Below, in pieces: positions 21,452-32,237 of a DNA stretch of 64,000 bases. Within the stretch, counting starts at the first letter, position 1; each line of letters begins with the position of its first letter. Source of the stretch: Paralithodes platypus (taxonomy: Eukaryota; Arthropoda; Malacostraca; Decapoda; Lithodidae); NCBI GenBank assembly GCA_032716605.1, contig CM064506.1, positions 19,764,600 through 19,828,599 of the forward strand. The letters are read 5' to 3'. Both the position numbers and the translations under genes were made by a program. The notes beneath the pieces are model-generated. The model worked only from the letters and a program-made list of their open reading frames with translations. It was not told the origin of the DNA and made no database searches.

Positions 21452-21665
21452 GTACGTCAAGTTCTCCAACCTACCATACCGTCGAGTGTTCCCGGACGCC
21501 ACCCAGTCCCAGTGGCGCTACAAGGCGAAGGACGCAGAGAAGTTGGTGCGGGTCATGGGACTGATCAACCCTGCCGTGGACCCCCTGGAAGTCTGCAAGG
21601 TGGACGAGGTGGCAGACGACGATGATGATGAGGAGGCCTTCCCCGGTATATTGGATCAAAGTAGA
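21452..21665 (+). CDS. GTF3C1: GTF3C1 exon 4 of window
   Basis: Acceptor ttattacccag, donor gtgagt, 214 bp, ending at phase 0. It encodes 'YVKFSNLPYRRVFPDATQ', 'KLVRVMGLINPAVDPLEV' and an acidic run (DDDDDEE) like the DDDEDEE stretch that precedes the next winged helix in human GTF3C1. The frame joins exon 3 (AG+G, arginine) and exon 5 exactly. Two decayed copies of its first 70 bp lie upstream at 17376 and 17558. Confidence 0.82.
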
Positions 21666-22782
21666 GTGAGTACAGAGTTTGGCATTTGTATTTATGAAGA
21701 GTTTAAAGATGGTATTGAGATGCAATAAATTGAAATGAGGTCCTTCAAGATACGTGAGCCTACTGTAGGCTATATATGCATGCATGCATTTCTCGGAAAA
21801 CCACTAAGAGCTTGAATACTAGATTCCATTGTTAGGTATTTAGGGTCTGATGATATTTGAGTAAATTATAGTACAGACCTGTATCATTGTTCGCTACCGC
21901 TAGACGCTGCAGACGCTCTGTCAACGCTCTCACGATATCGATCATAATTTGAGTATTAACTACTCATCCTCTTCATTCTTGTGCATGAAAGGTGGTTAAG
22001 AGCACATTTAACCATCCTGTAGCTTAGTAAGTAACACTGCATGATATTTCGCTGTGTATTGACTGATAAACTTTGTGTTTATCACAAGACTCCTGCTCGG
22101 ACAGGGCGCCACTAGCGTTTTGTAAACAAACGCTCTTACTATTTTATATAAAATCGTAGCCCCTAATTTTACCCATTACCTACTGTAGTAAGTATCTATT
22201 TAACTGCCTTGTATGTAAGTAAAGCTTTGCATATTAATTTGCTAATAAACAATAGTGTTTACTAACTAACCTGCCTACAGGGACTAACGCCGACGCCATT
22301 TTGTAAACAAACTTTTTTGGGGGATTACACATACTAAATTCCAGCCAATTTTGTACCAAATTTAAGTGCATTCATTTATCTTTTCCCCCTAGATATATTC
22401 TTGACTTTTTCTCCTCAGACTGATTTTACTTTAAGCTAAGGGTGGTATTTGTACAAACTAACCTTGCCTAACCCAACCTGCCAAGCTTTTAACCTAACCC
22501 AAACCTAGCCTAGCATATAGCCAGCCAGTCTGTTTTTATTATTAACTCTTGTAGATATTGTATTTAGTATCCTACTGTAGCTATATATATCTGTAATTTT
22601 AGTGGTTGCTTGCACGATCTTGTAGTAACCTTTGACTGATATACTTTTTTTATCTAAACAGAGTTGGCTACTGCTTTACTAGGCTACAGCGACACCAGGG
22701 CCATCTGTTGACACAGTATATTAACCCCTTGTGTGCAGTCACACTTCATTTTTATATAATCTCTATTTGGTGAATTGTATAT
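21666..22782 (+). other. Intron 4, 5' part without recognised element
   Basis: AT-rich, no coding signal. Two diverged direct repeats of about 110 bp (about 22025-22135 and 22205-22315; both end near 'TTTTGTAAACAAAC'). A lone TTAACCCCTTGTGTGCAG at about 22720 could be one end of a truncated TTAA element. Confidence 0.5.
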
Positions 22783-24056
22783 ATATTTTTTTTTTTTTTT
22801 TTTTTTTTTCTATGTGATTGAGGGAGGCAAAAGGCATAACTGCCTATAGCGAGTGCCTCCCCCATAGTTGAAAGAGTGACAGGGCCAAAATCAAGGGACG
22901 TTCGAGCCAAAATGCCTGGACACACGGAGTTTGAAGCAATTTAAGTCATAGGAAGAGGGAAAGACTGATTCTGGGAGAGAGTTCCAGAGCTCAGCTGTTG
23001 AGTAGAAGAAAGTTTGAGAGTAACGTTTCACTCTTGGGTTGGAGAGTTGCACAGAGTAGGGGTGGGATTGAGTTGCAAGACGGGTACCACGTGCCCTACG
23101 TAAAGGAGGTGGTATGCACTGGGATAGCTCTGAGGAACACTGATATTATAGTAGCGATAGAATAGCGAGAGAGATGCAACATTGCGGCGGAGAGAGAGAG
23201 TTGGTGAGTGGACGGGAGTTAATGATACGAAAGGCCTTCCTTTCAACTTTGTCTAGGAGAGCGTTGTGAGAGGAACCTCCCCACACATGTGAACAATACT
23301 CAATACAAGGGCGCACTATGCCCCTGTACAGAGCAAGAAGCTGTGCAGGGGAAAAGAACCCCCTAAGGCGGTTGAGCACACCCAGCTTCTGGGAGGCTGC
23401 CTTAGCAAGACTGGTAATATGGTCCTTCCAAATGAGAGCAGAAGAAAAAGAGATACCAAGAATATTGAGAGAAGATGAAGGGTTGATTTTTGTATTGTTG
23501 AAGAATAAGGGATAGTCCGCTGGGAGATCCTGACGGGTAGATAGATGGAGAAATTGGGTTTTGGAAGCATTAAAGTTAACAAGGTTTTCTCTGCCCCAAT
23601 TGGAAATAGTATTTAGATCAGAATTTAAGAGTTCTATGGCTTCATTACGTTTGTCGTTGAGGGATTGCTGGCTGGGGCGTTCTGAAAAACTAATGGAGTA
23701 GTGTAAGGTTGAGTCGTCTGCGTATGAATGGATGGGAATTAAGGTACAGTTAAGGAGATCATTTATAAAAATTAGAAAGAGAATAGGAGATAGGACAGAG
23801 CCCTGAGGAACACCGGAGTTTATAGGGTGAGGAAGTGAACAATGGCCGTCCACAACCGCGGCTATGGAACGGCCGGAAAGGAAATTAGAGACAAAGGCAC
23901 AGATGGAGGGATAGAAACCGAAGGAGGGTAGTTTAGAAATTAAAGATTTATGCCAGACTCTATCGAAGGCTTTCGATATGTCTAGTGCAATAGAAAAAGT
24001 CTCACCGAAGTCCCGGAAGGAGGATGACCAAGAGTTAGTAAGAGATTTAGTTACAT
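22783..24056 (-). mobile_element. LINE H copy 2, 5'-truncated
   Basis: Minus strand, about 1.27 kb, poly(A) tail seen as poly-T at 22788-22810. It contains the second half of the RT and the 3' UTR, closely matching LINE H copy 1. The 5' end stops inside RT. Confidence 0.88.
23028..23853 (-). pseudogene. LINE H copy 2 RT fragment
   Basis: The frame from 23853 holds 'NSGVPQGSVLSPILFLIFIN', 'SYADDSTLHYSISF' and 'GIVRPCIEYCSHVWGGSSHN'. It shifts frame near 23180 to a C-terminal tail (23246-23028). 5'-truncated, so not functional. Confidence 0.82.
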
Positions 24057-24079
24057 ATTCTGTTATATATATTTGTTTA

Positions 24080-24182
24080 AGGTTAGGTTATCACACCTGG
24101 TAGCCTAGTTCTGCGTATTTCAATGTTATTATTTTTGGATAGGCTATTCAACGCTGGTAGCCTATTGTTGCGTATTTCAATT

Positions 24183-24213
<31 letters not shown>

Positions 24214-24422
24214 GGTTAGGCTCGCCCCTGGAAGCCTAATTCTGCGTATTTCAACATTTTTGTTTTCGGTTAGGCTATCACCCCTGATAACCTATTTCTG
24301 CGTATTTCAACATATTTGTTTTTGGTTGAAGTGATTGAAGTGTTTTTAAAGTGAGTGAAGTGTTTTAAAGTGAGTGAAGTGTTTTTAAGTGAGTGAAGTG
24401 TTTTTTTAAGTGAGTGAAGTGA
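24080..24422 (+). repeat. Tandem monomers in CR1 5' UTR
   Basis: Four diverged units of about 52-63 bp, each with 'TAGCCTA' or similar and 'TTCTGCGTATTTCAA' (starts about 24080, 24136, 24213, 24265), then about five units of 'GTGAGTGAAGTGTTTTTAA'. They lie immediately upstream of ORF1. Monomers at this place are known as promoters in some LINEs (for example mouse L1); a promoter role here is inference. Confidence 0.75.
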
Positions 24423-24444
24423 TCTGAAGAAAGTGACTGTCACC

Positions 24445-25482
24445 ATGCCTCGCGCTTGTACGAACTGCGCCGGTAGGTTTGGTGAGTCCATGTTTGCTAC
24501 TGTCGATCTTCAAGTCTGCCGGCTCTGCCAGCAACGAGAGAATTTTACAGTGAAATTAGATGAAGCCTACAACAAGATCAACGTCCTCACCATGAAGCTG
24601 GAATCACTCCAAGAGTTTGTAACACTCAACGTTGGAGTACCACAAACTTCAATTGTCACTGCAACTCCAGCAGCCACCAACGCCCCAACGTCAACTGCCA
24701 ATAATTCAACGCCTGCATTAGCCACTTCAGCTGATGGTTCCGATACTCAAGAAACAAATAGTGACTCTCTTCCCCCTCAAGACAACTTCCGTGTCGTGAG
24801 GAACAACGTTTGCCCCAAGACCAGGAAACCCATACCGATTACCGAGTGTCAAAACCGTTTCCAGATACTCACAGACTCAGATGATGAAGAGGAAATAGAA
24901 GAAGTCCGGCTCGTGGGAGACTCGATGATACGTGGTCAGCTCACAGAGTTTTGCGCCAGGGCTCCTAAGACCAGGAAGCGTTTTTGTATCCCTGGTGGTG
25001 GTGTGGACGACATAGTTGCTGCAGTTGACGAAGTATCAAAGCTGGCCCCTGCTAATACAATGTACGTCATCCACGTTGGATCCAACGATGTACAGCGAAC
25101 CCGGTCAGAAGATTTGCTTTTAAAGTACCAGCAGCTGATCAAGACATTTAAGGAGAAGTCATCAAGGATCATCGTCTCAGGAATTGTCCCCCGGCTCGAT
25201 GTAGAGAGCCGATTTTACAACATAGCCACCAGCACAAATCGTTGTCTAGCAAACCTCTGCAGGAAGGAGAACGTGGGATTCGTCGACACCTGGGACAATT
25301 TCTACTACGATGACTATTTGTTTTCGGACGATGGAGTTCATCTGAACCAGGTGGGAGCAGCACGTTTTGGGCGTCTTCTCAACGATGCGGTGAAGGATTT
25401 TCGGAGAAGAAACCGACTCGGCCCAGGACAACCAGGAAGGAGGACCGAAGACAGCGAGGACGGCAACCTGCAAAGGAATTAA
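24445..25482 (+). CDS. CR1 ORF1: zinc-finger, coiled-coil, SGNH esterase
   Basis: 345 residues from an ATG in good context (CACCATG). Cys5, Cys8, Cys25 and Cys28 form a PHD/zinc-ribbon-like finger. Residues about 33-60 are heptad-like, followed by a Ser/Thr/Ala-rich linker. From about residue 155 there is an SGNH hydrolase: 'LVGDSM' (nucleophile Ser block), 'HVGSND' (block III, near 211) and 'DDGVHLN' (block V, catalytic Asp and His, near 295). Esterase-bearing ORF1 is a known trait of CR1 elements. The frame is uninterrupted, so this ORF may still be translatable. Confidence 0.9.
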   Translation: MPRACTNCAGRFGESMFATVDLQVCRLCQQRENFTVKLDEAYNKINVLTMKLESLQEFVTLNVGVPQTSIVTATPAATNAPTSTANNSTPALATSADGSDTQETNSDSLPPQDNFRVVRNNVCPKTRKPIPITECQNRFQILTDSDDEEEIEEVRLVGDSMIRGQLTEFCARAPKTRKRFCIPGGGVDDIVAAVDEVSKLAPANTMYVIHVGSNDVQRTRSEDLLLKYQQLIKTFKEKSSRIIVSGIVPRLDVESRFYNIATSTNRCLANLCRKENVGFVDTWDNFYYDDYLFSDDGVHLNQVGAARFGRLLNDAVKDFRRRNRLGPGQPGRRTEDSEDGNLQRN

Positions 25483-25624
25483 ATTCTAATCCGTCAAGAA
25501 CCACGAATTTGGATAAAGCTCCACCAACACGACCCAAATTAAAAACCGCCAGGGATAACGACCGAGGACCGAGGACAGCCATGAATGTAAATGTAGATCC
25601 GACCAGAATTTTTTTTTTTATTAA

Positions 25625-26488
25625 CCCTCTCACCACGGAAGACCTCTTGAACGCCCATAAAAAAGCATATAACAGGTACCCGGAAGGCCTCTTGAACGCC
25701 CAGTGGTTGAAAGCCTGTGAGCTTCGTGTGCGAGGCGTCGGTCCGACGCATGTAAACAACAGCCGGCTGGACCGACGCCCCGCATCTCCGGCCACAAGAA
25801 GGAGAGCGTCGCTTGTTCGTGTGTGCCTGTATGTTGTTGTTAAGTATCGAAAAGTGGTGTAAAGTGGCTGTTTTGGCCATAAAGTTATCTCCAATGAAAT
25901 CATCATCACACCTCAACCAGTTGACTTAGAGAGCTCTACTTAATGCCATTCTACAGGTAAATAACACAGCTACGCTTGGGGATGCGCGGGAATGCGGGAA
26001 GCAGTCTGATTAACGAATATACGGTAGCCTAGCCTAGACGTTTTTCGGCCAAAACACCCGGGTTTCAAGGAATATATATATAATACAGTAGGGTCCCGCA
26101 TAAAACGTGTTCGCATAAAACGAGTCTCGATTAAAACGACCGACCTAAAATATTAATATTTAATTTTCGATCAGAACGAATGTGATCACATAAAACGAGT
26201 CCGCCGCCAAAGTGGGGCAAATACAAGGAGTTTTCATATAGAGCGCCGAAATATCGTACAAAACTTACAAAATATCGTACGCTTTCATATAAAACGCCGA
26301 AATATCGTACAAAACGTACGAAATATCGTTCGCTTTGTACGAAAATTTTCGCTTACAGTGAACATTGACGATATTGCGCCACCAAAATGCTGTGTTCACA
26401 TAAAACGAATTCACATAAAACGCCCTCGTTTATCGACCATAAACTCGTTTTATGTGAGACCCTACTGTACATAGCCGGGGCTGGAGGG
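25625..26488. mobile_element. TTAA-flanked ~480-bp-family element with nested pogo-like MITE
   Basis: TTAA at 25621-25624 and 26489-26492; ends CCCTCTCACCACGG and CCGGGGCTGGAGGG. After removing the nested 382-bp element and its TA it is 480 bp, the exact length of the copies at 27934 and 52802, in inverted orientation to them. It lies between ORF1 and ORF2 of the CR1. Confidence 0.9.
26086..26467. mobile_element. TA-flanked MITE, pogo/mariner type, 382 bp
   Basis: Inverted ends CAGTAGGGTC and GACCCTACTG flanked by TA, with subterminal 'CGCATAAAACG' against 'CGTTTTATGTG'. The interior repeats AAAACG and 'CGCCGAAATATCGTAC' units. No coding capacity. Confidence 0.88.
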
Positions 26489-26847
26489 TTAAAGAACGTT
26501 CTGAGAGTTCTAAAACCGCAACTTTAAAGGTTTTCTATGCAAACGCTCGTAGCATACGCAATAAATTTTCAGATTTAAAGGAACTAGTGTTTACAGAAAA
26601 TTATGATGTGATTGGCATAACAGAATCTTGGCTCAATACAGAAGATAGAGACTTTTTAGCAGAGTATTCACTTAACGGTTATGTAATGTTTGAGAACAGC
26701 CGAATAAATAAAAATGGAGGTGGCGTTTTATTTTATATCAAAGAAAGTCTTAACCCGACCCTCTTGTCAATCCTCAAATTGTGAATGTCGACACATCTTT
26801 TGTGCTAATAAAGAATAATAAAGGTACAAAAATAATACTTGCGTTAA

Positions 26848-27512
26848 CCCGTTGAGCCCCGGCTAGTTATAATATTTTGTTCACCCCAGTCCCAAGCCAT
26901 TTTCACTTATTTTTTTTGTTTGCTAAAATGGAAGACAAGGATGAGAAATGAAAAAAAAAAAAAAAAATCACCTCTGACATTTTTTTTTTGGGGGGGGGGG
27001 AGCCTCAAAAAAATGTGTTGAGCCAAAATGGAAGAGAATGGTGAGAAATGAAGACAAAAAAAAAAAAAAAATCATTTCGGTCATTTGGGGGGCGGGGGGG
27101 GGGGGGGTTTCAATAGTTCGTCTCCCCCGCATGACCACCCGCCCGGGAGCACTAGGGTAAAAACTGAGTATGGCATTGTACGGCATACATCCTAAGGAGT
27201 ATCTCACATAAATCTCAAGCCTCTAGCTCCCATACGACCGGAGTAATGAAGGTTCAAAGTGGCGGTGAACTAGGGGTGTAAACTATCCCCACTAAGCCCA
27301 CCACCACCAGCCGCGCGGCTGTCTCGGCCCGCTCACACCTACTGGCCCGGCTCCCACACACACTACGGTACCTCCCCCTCCTATTCTCCCGCCATTTCCT
27401 ACCTTACGAGCCACGTAAGTGTTTTTTATATGTCGGACGCACGTGATGCGTCGCTGGGAGTTGGTGATCAAAGACTGCCGACGCAACACGTGCGACGCTG
27501 GGTCTCACCGGG
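26848..27512. mobile_element. TTAA-flanked MITE, 665 bp
   Basis: TTAA at 26844-26847 and 27513-27516; ends CCCGTTGAGCCCCGGC and GCTGGGTCTCACCGGG. It interrupts the CR1 endonuclease frame. Has poly-A and poly-G runs. The ends resemble the 438-bp element at 43570. Confidence 0.86.
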
Positions 27513-27933
27513 TTAATATACAGACCTCCAGCTCACTCAGTGCAAACTGACCGAGAAATTTATGAACAAATTGCAGATGTAAGTACTGTAACTCACAAGA
27601 TACCGTATTTTTTGACGACTTTAATTTACCTGTAACCAAGTGGGGCGATACTCTTACTTCACACTCCGGACATGACTTGTATGCGAACTTGCAAGAGAGT
27701 TCACTCTATCAATTTGTTCGATCGCCGACCCGTGGTAATAACGTTCTTGACCTTGTACTTGCAACAAAAGAAGAATTAATAGAGAATTTGAATGTTGGTG
27801 ACGAATTCAGTAACAGCGACCATCGTACAATAACTTTCACTTTAAAGTTTACTAGTAACGAACCAAATAGCAGCATCGAAAAAGTCCATAATTTCAAGAA
27901 AGCAAACTTTCATAAACTTAGAGCTATGTTTAA

Positions 27934-28413
27934 CCCTCCAGCCCCGGCTACGCATTACATAAATATTCCCCGAAACCCGGGTGTTTTGGCCGAAAAACGT
28001 CTAGGCTAGGCTACCGTATATTTGTTAATCTGACTGCTTCCCGCATTCCCGTGCATCCCCAAGCGTAGCTGTGTTATTTACCTGTAGAATGGCGTTAAGT
28101 AGAGCTCTTTAAGTCAACTGGTTGAGTTGTGATGATGATTTCATTGGAGATAACTTTATGGCAAAAACAGCCACTTTACACTACTTTTCGATACTTAACA
28201 ACAACATACAGGCACACACGAACAAGCGACGCTCTCCTTCTTGTGGCCGGAGATGCGGGGCGTCGGTCCAGCCGGCTGTTGTTTACATGCGTCGGACCGA
28301 CGCCTCGCACACGAAGCTCACAGGCTTTCAACCACTGGATGTTCAAGAGCCCTTCCGGGTACCTGTTTTATGCTTTTTTATGGGCGTTCAAGAGCCCTTC
28401 CGTGTTGTAGGGG
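27934..28413. mobile_element. TTAA-flanked element, clean 480-bp copy
   Basis: TTAA at 27930-27933 and 28414-28417; starts CCCTCCAGCCCCGGCTACG and ends CCTTCCGTGTTGTAGGGG. No insertion inside, so it serves as the reference copy of the family. It interrupts CR1 ORF2 after the endonuclease. Weak ORFs inside recur in all copies and are not genes. Confidence 0.9.
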
Positions 28414-30828
28414 TTAAAGAAACTGACTGGAGCTTTTTAATAAACAATAACGACATAAATACATCTTGGGAATTATTCGAAACCACTTACCTAAAAGCAG
28501 TGTAGGACTGCATACCATCGAAAATACGGTGTACAGGCCATAATAATAAGCCCAAATGGTGGAATAAAGATATTTCAAACTGTCTGCTTGCTAAAAAAAA
28601 TTGCTAATGATAGATTAAAATCCTTACAAAATGATGAAGAACGGATGAAATTTGTAGAGCTACGACGCAAAGCCAAAAAGTTGATTAAGCAAAGTAAAAA
28701 GACCCTGGAGTTACATGTTGCGAATCAAAGTAAAACAAACCCGAAAGAATTCTATACTGTAGTTATATCAGAAAGAAAAAAGTAGTTACTTCAACTGTTG
28801 GACCGTTAGTCGATGAAAATGGAGAATACACCAAAGACGAAGTACAAATGAGTAATGCCCTCAATACCTTTTTTGCATCAGTTTTTACAACGGAAGACCT
28901 CAGTGATATCCCTACACCATTGCCGATTCAGATTGATAATTCAGATGTTCTAAGCAATATCACCGTTACAGAGAGAGAAGTATTGAATTGTTTAGATAAA
29001 CTCAAGGTAAATAAAAAGCCTGGACCTGATACAATCTCACCTAGAGTCCTAAAGGAAGCTAAGGATGAGCTCTCTAAACCATTGACATTGCTATTCAATA
29101 ATCCTTGCAGTCTGGAACTATGCCTGATCAGTGGAAGCTAGCCAACGTAACACCGATATTAAAAAAAGGCAGCAAATCCCTACCCAGTAACTATCGTCCA
29201 ATTAGCTTAACCTCAGTTGTATGTAAAATGCTAGAAACACTCATCAGAGACAGACTCGTAAATAACTTAGAGGATAATAACATATGTACTTAAAGATACT
29301 CAACACGGCTTTCGTAAAAAACGTTCCTGTTTAACAAACCTCTTAGACTTCTTCCACGATATCCTCAACCTCTACGATGAGAGTAAAGCTGTAGATATTA
29401 TATACCTTGATTTTCAAAAGGCCTTTGACAAAGTTCCCCACAAACGTTTACTGCTAAAACTAAAAGCGCATGGAATACAAGACGGTGTGTTGAAATGGAT
29501 AGAAAATTGGCTCAGCGACAGAAAGCAAAGAGTAGTCATAAACGGTAAGGCATCTAAATGAACCAATGTAATTAGCGGGATTCCCCAGGGATCGGTACTA
29601 GGACCAATTCTCTTTCTAATTTACATCAACGACATAGATGAGGGTCTCACCTGTACAATCTCAAAATTTGCTGACGATACAAAAATTGCAAATAGCGTAC
29701 TCTCAAAAGAACAAGTTGACGACATGCAACACAATCTAGATAAATTGTCATGTTGGGCCCAAATTTGGCAAATGAGTTTCAATGCGGATAAATGTAAAGT
29801 ACTACTTATCGGATACCAAAATGAGAAATCAAACTATTTGATGAATGGCACTCAGCTTAAGAATGTAAACAGAGAAACCGATCTGGGAGTAACAATATCG
29901 AGTAACCTAAAACCGAGTCAACAATGTTCAGAAGTTGTTAAGAAGGCAAACAAAATAATTGGCTTTATAGGCAGGTCATTTGAGCATAAATCCAAAGATG
30001 TTATCCTAACCCTTTACAATTCCTTAGTCCGCCCTCTTCTGGAATACTGCGTTCAATCCTGGTGCCCTTATTACCAAAAAGATCTAGACAAGCTAGAACG
30101 AGTTCAACGTAGAGTTACCAAAATTATACCTAGCCTAAAGAACAAACCATACGAGGAGCATCTTAAAGAATTAAATCTATTTCCTTTAACCCAGCGCAGA
30201 TTAAGAGGCGACTTAATTAAAGTGTTCAAAATCATCAAAGGCATCGACAATATGAACTGTAGTAAGTACAGTACTTCACTATCGACTAATCTAATTACAC
30301 GCGGGGAAACTGATGCAAAATTATTGGTAAATCTTTTAACTCACACGAAGCTAAATATTTCTTCTTCAATCGAGTTGTCAACTTATGGAACGGGCTTCCC
30401 CGAGATGTTATAGACTGCAGCACCGTTGATTCATTTAAACTTCGCCTAGACAAATATCTCGCATCAAACCCGCGACTGACTACGTTTTTAAATGAATAAC
30501 TTTATTTTTTCCTCCCCTCAGTTACTAACCCATCTGTCCCCTACTAACTTCCTAATCCTGCCACGGACATTAGTTCCAGGGCAGTAGTTCCCTTTCCAAT
30601 GTTCCCTTACCCACTCTAAACCACTGTTTGGACACTTGATCCTCAGTGTTTTGGAGGACAAGCAGCCTAGAAGGGTCACTAGAGCTGTTGTTGCTTGATT
30701 TCCTTTGTACTTTGTGTGTATGGGCTAATCCGTCCTAAGTACAGTATAACTTCTAGTCAATGAGAAAATAATATTTGGATTTGTGTTTTTTATTTCATAA
30801 TATTGTTTTGCTGAATCTTCTATTTATT

Positions 30829-30924
30829 ATTTCCACATAGTTATTTTGATAGGTTCTTTTATCTTTGTATTGTGCAGTTCCTGTTTTGGTTTGCTTGTTT
30901 TACAAGTTATACATTTTAATCTAT
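30829..30924 (+). repeat. Intronic repeat copy, 5' of exon 5
   Basis: Copy of the intronic repeat from 'TTTCCACATAGTTATTTTGA' to 'ACATTTTAAT', ending about 12-15 bp before the exon 5 acceptor, in the same orientation as the gene. Confidence 0.8.
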
Positions 30925-30935
30925 GTTTGTTACAG

Positions 30936-31183
30936 ATAGTGTGGCGTGAGAGTCTACTCTCACAGGCGTACAGGATAGTGGAGGAGGCCGGCCCCAACGG
31001 AGTGTCCCAGTCAGACATGGCGCGGCTCCTGGGTCAGACCAAGCTGGACTCACGCACCATCTGTCGGAACCTTCAGCGCCGCAACACTGTCCACTCCCTC
31101 ATGAAGGACGTCGGCCGCCAGCGAGTCTCTAGATATGTTTCGCACAAGTTTGCCACCACTGGACATCTCACGCAGGAATTTAG
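30936..31183 (+). CDS. GTF3C1: GTF3C1 exon 5 of window
   Basis: Acceptor gtttgttacag. It encodes 'IVWRESLLSQAYRIVEEAG', 'GVSQSDMARLLGQTKLDSRT' and 'DVGRQRVSRYVSHKF', closely following 'GISQAEIRVAMNVGKLEAR' and 'DEGRQRTTKYIS' of human GTF3C1 (helix-turn-helix region). The frame to exon 6 requires the exon to stop at 31183, where the intron begins with GCAAGT, a non-canonical GC donor. The 9.3-kb preceding intron holds a LINE and a near-complete CR1 element. Confidence 0.93.
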
Positions 31184-31368
31184 GCAAGTTATTGTATGGT
31201 GTAGATAATAATCTATTAATCTATTGCCAGACCATGATCCACGATAATAAACAGGCCTGAGTTATTATTATTTTTTTTTTTTAAAGAATATTATAAACTG
31301 TATGTGCTTAACAAATTATTCATTTTTCACATATTGTGATTCTGATTAGAGCGTTATTTCCACATAGC

Positions 31369-31450
31369 GATTTTGATAAGTTCATTTGCCTTTATATTGT
31401 GTCGTCCCTGTTTTGGTATGTTTATTTTGAAAGTTTTACATTATTATTGC
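31369..31450 (+). repeat. Intronic repeat copy in intron 5
   Basis: Good copy ('TTTCCACATAGCGATTTTGA' through 'AAGTTTTACATTAT') in the GC-AG intron between exons 5 and 6, about 450 bp from the acceptor. Confidence 0.8.
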
Positions 31451-31659
31451 TATTTTTTGTTTTGAGACTTTTTTAAATGTTTTGTTTGCTGTGTTCAGCA
31501 TGCATTTCAGGTAAGTTGTCGAGTTTCTTATATTTTGTTACTCAAATTTGTTAACACCAGCCATCTCACACTGGACTATTGCTGGTATAGAAGACACTCT
31601 TATCTTATAAATTCATATCATCACCAACCCACCAATTTACTTATAAATATACTTAATTA

Positions 31660-31750
31660 ATGAAACAATGAATACATGTGGTACTCCGTGGATTCGAACC
31701 TAGGATACTCACACCGAAATTCTGCAAACTTAACCATTATTAAACAAGGT
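31660..31750 (-). mobile_element. tRNA-derived SINE (type 2), inverted
   Basis: Reverse complement reads B-box 'GGTTCGAATCC' with flanks like those at 12640, in the GC-AG intron between exons 5 and 6. Confidence 0.6.
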
Positions 31751-31901
31751 GTCTAAGATGATGATGAATGACTATGCCATATGAGGACATTAAGACATTT
31801 CATTTGGGAGTGATTGATGTTCAGAATGAAGAATAATTAAGGTTATCATCTGGCTTTCAAGGGTTAATTTTTGTTCTAATTATTTGAATTATTGTTTACA
31901 G

Positions 31902-31977
31902 GAAAGAAAGGCAGAAAATGATGGCCATGATTGAGGAGCAGAGTGCTGAGGTCATTAAACCTTCCACATCCCAACAG
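31902..31977 (+). CDS. GTF3C1: GTF3C1 exon 6 of window (small)
   Basis: A 76-bp exon after acceptor attgtttacag, encoding 'KERQKMMAMIEEQSAEVIK', comparable to the 'QREKARSELL' segment after the winged helix in human. The best end is 31977 with a second GC donor (GCTAGT). An alternative end about 24 bp downstream at a GTACAG is also in frame. Both join exon 7 at phase 0. Confidence 0.72.
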
Positions 31978-32105
31978 GCTAGTTTTATTGTTTATGTACA
32001 GTTGCCCACTTAAGTTCTGTTCCTCGTTTTGACCTTAAGTATGAAAGTAAAATAGTATGAATGAATTGAGTGTGTGTGTTTTTTTTAATTATCAGTTGAC
32101 TAAAG

Positions 32106-32203
32106 CGTTATTTCCACATAGCGATTTTGATATGTACTTTTGTCTTTATATTGTGTCATCCCTGTTTTGGTTTGTTTATTTTGTAAGTTTTACATTATAA
32201 TTA
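32106..32203 (+). repeat. Intronic repeat copy, 5' of exon 7
   Basis: Near-consensus copy ending about 35 bp before the exon 7 acceptor, same orientation as the gene. The intron is only 260 bp, so the repeat makes up more than a third of it. Confidence 0.82.
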
Positions 32204-32237
32204 TCAGAACTTTGACTTATCAGATTTATGTTTCCAG

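Larger units (their letters stand above)
26522..30413 (+). pseudogene. CR1 ORF2 endonuclease-RT, interrupted
   Basis: Endonuclease pieces: 'YANARSIRNKFSDLKELV', 'YDVIGITESWLNTEDRDF', 'NGGGVLFYIKES', then after a TTAA element 'DDFNLPVTKWGD', 'NNVLDLVLATKE' and 'NSDHRTITFTL'. RT pieces: 'KKPGPDTISPRVLKEA', 'SNYRPISLTSVVCKMLE', 'IIYLDFQKAFDKVPHKRLL', 'SGIPQGSVLGPILFLIYIND', 'SKFADDTKIA', 'LYNSLVRPLLEYCVQSWCP'. It is disabled by two TTAA insertions, stops (28503, 29570) and frameshifts near 28600, 29105 and 29290. Confidence 0.85.
24072..30500 (+). mobile_element. CR1-type LINE, nearly complete, with esterase ORF1
   Basis: 5' UTR of tandem monomers (24080-24422), ORF1 (24445-25482), ORF2 (about 26522-30413) and a 3' UTR to about 30500 or slightly beyond. 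Three TTAA elements interrupt it (25625-26488, 26848-27512, 27934-28413). The RT is CR1-like ('YRPISLTSVVCKMLETLI', 'VDIIYLDFQKAFDKVPHKRL'). It fills most of GTF3C1 intron 4. Confidence 0.88.

Noticed and set aside
28122..28505. Recurrent frame in the 480-bp TTAA elements (also at 25539, 52997)
   Set aside because: Conserved only because the repeat is conserved; it reads in two frames and shows no domain; it crosses the element boundary into LINE sequence.
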